From NCBI GenBank assembly GCA_028280915.1, contig JANQKX010000443.1, positions 1 to 10,456 on the forward strand: 10,456 nucleotides of DNA, read 5' to 3'. Below are positions 6,634 to 10,456 of the stretch, piece after piece (position 1 is the first letter of the stretch; each line of letters opens with the position of its first letter). The notes beneath the pieces were generated by a model. That model saw only the letters and a program-made list of their open reading frames with translations, had not been told where the DNA came from and ran no database searches. The translations under genes were made by a program, and so were the position numbers. Source of the stretch: Kiloniellaceae bacterium. GTDB taxonomy: Bacteria > Pseudomonadota > Alphaproteobacteria > Kiloniellales > Kiloniellaceae.

Positions 6634-6644
6634 AGCCCTATACT
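6616..6644 (+). promoter_or_regulatory. cysE: Candidate promoter for cysE cluster
   Basis: TTGTGC (6616-6621) and TATACT (6639-6644) are spaced by 17 bases; the -10 matches 5 of 6 consensus bases. Transcription would start near 6651, giving cysE a leader of nearly 200 bases. Confidence 0.45.
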
Positions 6645-6733
6645 GGGATCTTGAAATACCGCATGTACCTTGCCCAAAGGCGGCGGGCAGGGGCGATAGG
6701 GTGTTACTTGATCCATTTGTTAAGGCTATCTAT

Positions 6734-6775
6734 ATGAAAACGGCAGCGTTTCTCTTGCGCCGGACGGGTTTCTAA
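6734..6775 (+). CDS. Possible 13-residue leader peptide upstream of cysE
   Basis: ATG 6734 opens a 13-codon frame, MKTAAFLLRRTGF, ending at TAA 6773-6775. AAGG (6722-6725) lies 8 bases before the ATG, a good ribosome-site distance. It sits inside the presumed cysE leader. Its stop codon falls in the loop of the hairpin at 6765-6785, so ribosomes finishing it would melt that hairpin. It contains no Cys or Ser, so it is not a classical attenuation peptide for cysteine. Such short frames arise by chance, and nothing shows that it is translated. Confidence 0.22.
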   Translation: MKTAAFLLRRTGF

Positions 6776-6785
6776 ACGAAACCCG
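6765..6785 (+). other. Perfect 8-bp hairpin in the cysE leader
   Basis: CGGGTTTC (6765-6772) pairs with GAAACCCG (6778-6785) around the loop TAAAC. No T-run follows (the next bases are CGCAAACGGC), so it is not an intrinsic terminator. It lies 60 bases before cysE and overlaps the end of the 13-codon ORF. Confidence 0.5.
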
Positions 6786-6845
6786 CGCAAACGGCAACAA
6801 AACTTAGGAAAAACGCGCCCATTATTAGCAAAAAGGGGCGATGCG

Positions 6846-7652
6846 ATGTTCAAGTCTCTGAAAACCGAAATCGACTCAATGATGCAGCGGGACCCCGCCG
6901 CCAAATCACGTATTGAGGTGGTGCTCTGTTACCCCGGTTTCCAGGCCCTTTTGATGTATCGCCTGTCCAATGCCTTGTGGCGTAACAACTGGCGCCTGCT
7001 GGGGCGCTGGCTGTCCCAGGTGGGCCGGGTCCTGACCGGCATCGAGATCCATCCGGGCGCCACCATCGGCAAGCGCTTGTTCATCGATCACGGCATGGCC
7101 GTGGTGGTGGGTGAAAGCGCTATTTTGGGTGACGATGTGACGCTTTATCAAGGGGTTACCTTGGGCGGTGTGGCGCCCAGCGTGGACAGCGACAGCCAGC
7201 GGAATCAAAAGCGCCACCCCACCTTGGAAGACGGTGTGATCGTGGGCTCGGGTGCCCAGGTCCTGGGCCCCATCACGGTCAATAAAAACGCCCGTGTCGG
7301 CGCCAACGCGGTGGTCACCAAGGATGTGCCCGAATGTGCCACCGTGGTGGGCATCCCGGGCAAGGTGGTCCAGGCCAACGGCAAGAAAAAGGCCGAAGAG
7401 GGCAAGTTCGTTGCCTACGGCACGCCCACCGGCGACATCCCCGATCCCATCGCACGGGCCCTGGACGGCCTGCTGAACGAGGTCCAGAGCCTGCGCGCTA
7501 GGGTCAACGAGCTGGAAAGCGGCACGGCTTCGCCCGGCGGTCTGGCGTCGGGCATGCCCGCTGTATCGGCTGAGCCCGGTGACGGGTCTGGCGACGGCCA
7601 AGCGGGGAATGGCGGAGGCGAGGCCGCGACGGCCAAGTCCAACTGTCCGTAA
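6846..7652 (+). CDS. cysE: Serine O-acetyltransferase
   Basis: CysE transfers acetyl from acetyl-CoA to serine, giving O-acetylserine for cysteine synthesis. The 268-residue protein is the short EpsC-like type: RDPAAKSRIEVVLCYPGF (15-32) begins directly before the left-handed beta-helix, without the long N-terminal domain of E. coli CysE. Hexapeptide repeats run from about 66 to 175 (IEIHPGATIGKRLFIDHG, then VVVGESAILGDDVTLYQGVTLGG). Asp81-His82 and His124 in KRHP match the catalytic region, and GIPGKVV (169-175) closes the helix. A tail of over 90 residues follows, with a likely short coiled coil (LLNEVQSLRARVNELES, 209-225) and a Gly/Ala/Ser-rich, probably disordered end. AAGGGG lies 7 bases before ATG 6846. 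It is first of a same-strand series with two desulfurases, linking cysteine supply to cysteine use. Confidence 0.93.
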   Translation: MFKSLKTEIDSMMQRDPAAKSRIEVVLCYPGFQALLMYRLSNALWRNNWRLLGRWLSQVGRVLTGIEIHPGATIGKRLFIDHGMAVVVGESAILGDDVTLYQGVTLGGVAPSVDSDSQRNQKRHPTLEDGVIVGSGAQVLGPITVNKNARVGANAVVTKDVPECATVVGIPGKVVQANGKKKAEEGKFVAYGTPTGDIPDPIARALDGLLNEVQSLRARVNELESGTASPGGLASGMPAVSAEPGDGSGDGQAGNGGGEAATAKSNCP

Positions 7653-7699
7653 CTCCGCGCTTGGTGGGCCCCGGGAGTTCCGAGCCAATTGACAGATCT

Positions 7700-7725
7700 T
7701 GCGGCGGCTGGTTTCGGCCGCCGCA
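7700..7725 (+). terminator. Strong hairpin after cysE without T-run
   Basis: TGCGGCGGC (7700-7708) pairs perfectly with GCCGCCGCA (7717-7725) around an 8-base loop, 47 bases after the cysE stop. No T-run follows, so it may be a Rho-independent-like pause, an mRNA stabiliser or a partial terminator between cysE and the desulfurase genes. Confidence 0.42.
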
Positions 7726-7731
7726 CTGCGT

Positions 7732-7765
7732 CGGGGCGGAAACTTAAACGGGGCGGAAACTAAAA
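7732..7765. repeat. 17-bp tandem duplication before the first desulfurase gene
   Basis: CGGGGCGGAAACTTAAA (7732-7748) is followed directly by CGGGGCGGAAACTAAAA (7749-7765), 16 of 17 bases identical. It ends 18 bases before the start codon, next to the ribosome-site region. Confidence 0.9.
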
Positions 7766-7783
7766 AAGGGTGCTTGAGAGGCG

Positions 7784-8899
7784 ATGACGTTGCGGGCCTA
7801 TCTTGATTACAACGCGACGACCCCCGTTAGACCGGAAGCTATCGACGCGGTAACCCGGACCCTGGGCTTGCTGGGCAATGCCTCTTCCGTGCACGGCTTT
7901 GGCCGCCAGGCCCGTCAGGTGGCCGAAGACGCCCGGGCCCATTTGGCTGCCCTGGTGGGCGCCAGGCCGGGGGAGGTGGTCTTTACCTCCGGCGGCAGTG
8001 AAGCCAATGACCTGGCGCTGAATGGGTTTGACTTGCCCGTTCTGGCTTCCGCCGGGGAACACGATTCCGTGCTGCGGGCCCCTGAGCGGTTGCGGCCGAT
8101 CCCCCTGCAAGCCGATGGTCGGGTGGACTTGGCCGCCCTGCGCGCCCTCTTGGCTGAAACCGGGCCGGCCCTGGTCTCGGTCATGGCCGCCAACAACGAG
8201 ACGGGGGTGCTGCAGCCCCTGGCCGAGATTGCCCGCCTCGCCCATGAGGCCGGCGGTCTGTTTCATTGCGACGGGGTGCAGGCCGCCGGCAAGATCCCCT
8301 TGGACCTGGGCGCACTGGGCGTGGATCTGCTGAGCCTCTCGGCCCACAAAATGGGTGGTCCCCAGGGAGTCGGTGCCTTGATCGTGGGGCAGCATCTGGC
8401 GCCCCGGGGCTTTGACCTGACGCCGCGCCATCGGGGCGGCGGGCAGGAGCAGCGCCGCCGGGCCGGCACGGAAAACCTGCCGGGGATCGTCGGCTCCGGC
8501 GCCGCGGCGCGCATGGGGCCGGCGTCTCTCGCCGATCAGGAGCGTCTGGCGGACCTGCGGGACCGCTTGGAGCGGGATGTCAGCGCCATGGCGCCCGAGG
8601 TGGTGATCTTCGGCCGGGAAGCGCCCCGTCTCGCCAACACCTCTTGTTTTGCCGTGCCGGGCCTGCGCGCCGAAACCCAGGTCATGGCCATGGACTTGGC
8701 CGGCGTGGCGGTCAGCGCCGGCTCGGCCTGCTCCTCGGGCAAGGTGGCGCCTTCCCATGTATTGCGTGCCATGGGCGCAAGTGATTTGATGGCCCAGTCG
8801 GCCATCCGGGTCAGCCTGGGCTGGCAGTCGGTCGACGGGGACGTGGACCGCTTTCTGGAAGCCTGGCGGGGCTTTTACCAGCGCAGCGGCGCGGCCTAG
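7784..8899 (+). CDS. Cysteine desulfurase, NifS-like (first of a tandem pair)
   Basis: This PLP enzyme removes sulfur from cysteine as a persulfide, leaving alanine. The 371 residues carry the class V aminotransferase pattern: AYLDYNATTPVRPEA (5-19), FTSGGSEANDLAL (67-79), His93 in GEHDSV, VMAANNETGVLQP (133-145) and Asp163 in CDGVQAAGK. Lys189 in SLSAHKMGGPQG is the PLP lysine, and Cys316 in SAGSACSSGKV is the persulfide cysteine on the active-site loop. It is shorter than IscS and has an SGKV loop rather than the IscS TSASVEPSYVL, so it is NifS-like. Start ATG 7784 has GAGAGG only 2 bases upstream. A TTG at 7790 would be better spaced but would remove only two residues. It lies 41 bases before iscS. 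It is all but certainly a desulfurase; its partner scaffold is unknown. Confidence 0.92.
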   Translation: MTLRAYLDYNATTPVRPEAIDAVTRTLGLLGNASSVHGFGRQARQVAEDARAHLAALVGARPGEVVFTSGGSEANDLALNGFDLPVLASAGEHDSVLRAPERLRPIPLQADGRVDLAALRALLAETGPALVSVMAANNETGVLQPLAEIARLAHEAGGLFHCDGVQAAGKIPLDLGALGVDLLSLSAHKMGGPQGVGALIVGQHLAPRGFDLTPRHRGGGQEQRRRAGTENLPGIVGSGAAARMGPASLADQERLADLRDRLERDVSAMAPEVVIFGREAPRLANTSCFAVPGLRAETQVMAMDLAGVAVSAGSACSSGKVAPSHVLRAMGASDLMAQSAIRVSLGWQSVDGDVDRFLEAWRGFYQRSGAA

Positions 8900-8908
8900 G
8901 GACCTGGC

Positions 8909-8928
8909 TTGGGGCAATTTGGGGCAAA
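8909..8928. repeat. 10-bp tandem duplication between the two desulfurase genes
   Basis: TTGGGGCAAT (8909-8918) is followed directly by TTGGGGCAAA (8919-8928), 9 of 10 identical. It fills about half of the 41-base gap before iscS. Confidence 0.75.
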
Positions 8929-8940
8929 GACATAAAAATC

Positions 8941-10119
8941 ATGAAAGACAGCGTCTTAGAGCGGCCGATTTATCTGGATTATCAGGCAACGACGCCCACT
9001 GACCCGCGGGTGGTGGACGCCATGCTGCCCTACTTGCGGGAAAAGTTCGGCAACCCCCATTCCATCCAGCATACCTATGGCCGGGAAGCCGAGGCGGCGG
9101 TGGAGACGGCGCGCGCCCAAGTGGCTGAACTGCTCGGCGCCGACGAGCGGGAAATCATCTTTACCTCCGGCGCCACGGAATCCAACAATCTAGCCATCAA
9201 GGGTGTGGCGGCCTTTCAAAAAGGGCGCCGGGACCACATCGTCACCGCCGTGACCGAGCACAAATGTGTCTTGGAGTCCTGCCGGCGCTTGGAAGGCGAG
9301 GGCTGGCGGGTCACCTATCTCCCGGTGGGTCAGGACGGCTTGGTGGACCCGGCCGTCGTGGAAGCGGCGGTGGACGACACCACCGCGCTGGTTTCCATCA
9401 TGGCGGTGAACAACGAGATCGGCACCATCCAGCCGGTGGACCGGATCGGTGAGATCTGTCGGGCCCGTGGCGCGAGCTTTCACAGCGACGCGGCCCAGGC
9501 GGTGGGAAAAATCCCCTTCGACCTTTCGGCCACCAAGATCGATCTGCTCAGCCTCTCCGGCCATAAGGTTTACGCCCCCATGGGCATCGGCGCCCTCTTC
9601 GTACGGCGGCGGCCCCGGGCGCGTCTGCTGCCCCTTTTCGATGGGGGCGGGCAGGAGCGGGGCCTGCGCCCGGGCACCCTGGCGCCCCATCTCTGCGTGG
9701 GGCTGGGTACGGCCTGCGCCATCGCCAAGGCCGAGATGGACACGGAAAACCAACGCTTGGCGGCCCTGAGCGACCGCCTGCGCGGCCGGCTGGAGGCGGG
9801 GCTGGATCGCTTCTGGATCAACGGCTCGCGGGATCATCGCTTCGTTGGAAATCTCAATGTTTCCTTTCAAGACATTGATGCGGAAGAACTTGTAAGGGCA
9901 ATACCGGGAGTGGCCCTTTCAACGGGGTCGGCCTGTACCTCGGCGTCGGTGGAGCCCTCTTATGTGCTGCAGGCCTTGGGGCTCGGCGATGATCGGGCCA
10001 GATCCGGCGTGCGCATTGGACTGGGCCGTTTCACCACGGAGGCGGAGATCGACCAGGCGGCGGCCGAGATCATCGCGGCCGTGACCGCCTTGCGCGCCGC
10101 CTCCACCGCGGCGCAGTAA
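8941..10119 (+). CDS. iscS: Cysteine desulfurase IscS
   Basis: This PLP enzyme supplies persulfide sulfur for Fe-S cluster assembly and tRNA thiolation. The 392 residues follow IscS closely: IYLDYQATTPTDPRV (10-24), KFGNPHSIQHTYGR (35-48), FTSGATESNNLAIKG (74-88), His107 in TEHKCVL, VNNEIGTIQP (156-165) and Asp183/Gln186 in SDAAQAVGK. Lys209 in LSGHKVYAPMG binds PLP. Cys332 in STGSACTSASVEPSYVL is the mobile-loop cysteine with the classic IscS surroundings. RGLRPGTLAPHLCVGLG replaces the common GMRSGTL form. ATG 8941 lacks a clear ribosome site (CATAAAAATC precedes it), so translation may be weak or partly coupled to the gene before. It is followed 24 bases later by a 2Fe-2S ferredoxin, as expected of an assembly cluster, but no iscU is between them. 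Confidence 0.95.
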   Translation: MKDSVLERPIYLDYQATTPTDPRVVDAMLPYLREKFGNPHSIQHTYGREAEAAVETARAQVAELLGADEREIIFTSGATESNNLAIKGVAAFQKGRRDHIVTAVTEHKCVLESCRRLEGEGWRVTYLPVGQDGLVDPAVVEAAVDDTTALVSIMAVNNEIGTIQPVDRIGEICRARGASFHSDAAQAVGKIPFDLSATKIDLLSLSGHKVYAPMGIGALFVRRRPRARLLPLFDGGGQERGLRPGTLAPHLCVGLGTACAIAKAEMDTENQRLAALSDRLRGRLEAGLDRFWINGSRDHRFVGNLNVSFQDIDAEELVRAIPGVALSTGSACTSASVEPSYVLQALGLGDDRARSGVRIGLGRFTTEAEIDQAAAEIIAAVTALRAASTAAQ

Positions 10120-10143
10120 CGCCCAGAGTCATCACCCGCGCCC

Positions 10144-10456
10144 ATGCCAAAACTCACCTTCGTCAAAAAGGACGGGACCCGACAGGTGGTGGACGCGCCG
10201 CTTAAACTGTCGGTAATGGAGATCGCCAAGCTCTTCACGCTGGACATGGAAGGCGCTTGCGAGGGCTGCTTGGCCTGCGCCACCTGTCACGTCATCGTGG
10301 ACCCGGCCTGGGCCGGCCGCCTGCCGCCGCCCGGCGACGACGAGATGGACCTGCTCGAGCTGGTGTTCGGCCTGCAGGAGACCTCCCGGCTGGCCTGTCA
10401 GATCGAGATGACGCCGGCGCTGGTCGGGCTGGTCGTCAGCCTGCCCCGGGGCAAGG
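10144..10456 (+). CDS. fdx: 2Fe-2S ferredoxin, adrenodoxin type (3' end outside window)
   Basis: The frame from ATG 10144 stays open to the window end, showing 104 residues of a protein whose relatives are about 105-115 long. It has the adrenodoxin-type pattern C-x5-C-x2-C...C: Cys39, Cys45 and Cys48 in GACEGCLACATCHVIV and Cys85 in SRLACQI. Most relatives read CEGSLACSTC; here position 42 is an additional Cys that is not a usual ligand. Such ferredoxins pass electrons in Fe-S cluster biogenesis and, in alphaproteobacteria, sometimes to P450s. The context directly after iscS favours the Fe-S role. No clear ribosome site precedes the ATG, and there is no alternative in-frame start, so coupling to iscS is plausible. 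Confidence 0.9.
   Translation, partial: MPKLTFVKKDGTRQVVDAPLKLSVMEIAKLFTLDMEGACEGCLACATCHVIVDPAWAGRLPPPGDDEMDLLELVFGLQETSRLACQIEMTPALVGLVVSLPRGK

Larger units (their letters stand above)
6521..6845. other. Divergent hydrolase/cysE control region
   Basis: This 325-base gap is AT-richer than the flanking genes. It holds a 16-bp tandem duplication (6540-6571), candidate divergent promoters (6605-6644), a 13-codon ORF (6734-6775), a perfect 8-bp hairpin (6765-6785) and the cysE ribosome site AAGGGG (6833-6838). I saw no IscR-type or other operator that I could name. Confidence 0.6.

Noticed and set aside
6548..6775. 75-codon plus-strand frame in the hydrolase/cysE gap
   Set aside because: Its start has no ribosome site and lies in the tandem duplication, and the frame runs through the promoter region. 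Only its last 13 codons, with their own ribosome site, merit mention.
7689..7694. Perfect TTGACA as a promoter for the desulfurase genes
   Set aside because: No acceptable -10 hexamer lies 15-19 bases downstream; that space is filled by the GCGGCGGC hairpin.

Overview
The window comes from a GC-rich bacterium, most likely an alphaproteobacterium of the Rhodospirillales type. The evidence is a CckA-type hybrid kinase directly upstream of recA, a LexA-box candidate of the alphaproteobacterial direct-repeat form (GAAC-N7-GTAC) in front of recA, and a cysE / two cysteine desulfurases / 2Fe-2S ferredoxin cluster. I see no phage, plasmid, CRISPR, IS or tRNA/rRNA genes. It reads as ordinary core chromosome with a few odd intergenic details.

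Layout. 1-786 is the 3' end of cckA (kinase ATPase part plus receiver). 787-1032 is the recA control region. 1033-2103 is recA, with an intrinsic terminator about 200 bases further on (2301-2335). 2336-2510 has no gene but is dense in inverted repeats. On the minus strand follow a flavin reductase-like gene (2501-3115) and tyrS (3200-4453). Divergent from tyrS is anmK (4679-5809), which converges on a minus-strand alpha/beta hydrolase (5846-6520). A 325-base divergent region (6521-6845) then leads into a plus-strand cluster: cysE (6846-7652), a NifS-like cysteine desulfurase (7784-8899), iscS (8941-10119) and a 2Fe-2S ferredoxin cut by the window end (10144-10456).

How the genes fit together. 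cckA and recA are separate regulatory and repair functions. tyrS (tRNA-Tyr charging) and anmK (peptidoglycan recycling) form a divergent pair; these genes are also near neighbours in E. coli. The last four genes form a sulfur-mobilisation unit: CysE makes O-acetylserine for cysteine synthesis, the two desulfurases take sulfur from cysteine, and the ferredoxin supplies electrons for Fe-S cluster assembly. No scaffold gene (iscU) or Rrf2/IscR regulator lies in the visible part.

Most notable points. (1) RecA carries Pro and Gly where the DNA-binding loop L2 normally has an invariant Arg and Glu (E. coli R196 and E207). (2) The region 2378-2510 is closed by an 8-base inverted repeat and holds several nested and mutually exclusive hairpins. 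(3) Two-copy tandem duplications of 9-17 bases occur in four of the intergenic gaps and once inside the hydrolase gene. (4) cysE has a probable long leader with a 13-codon ORF whose stop codon sits in an 8-bp perfect hairpin.
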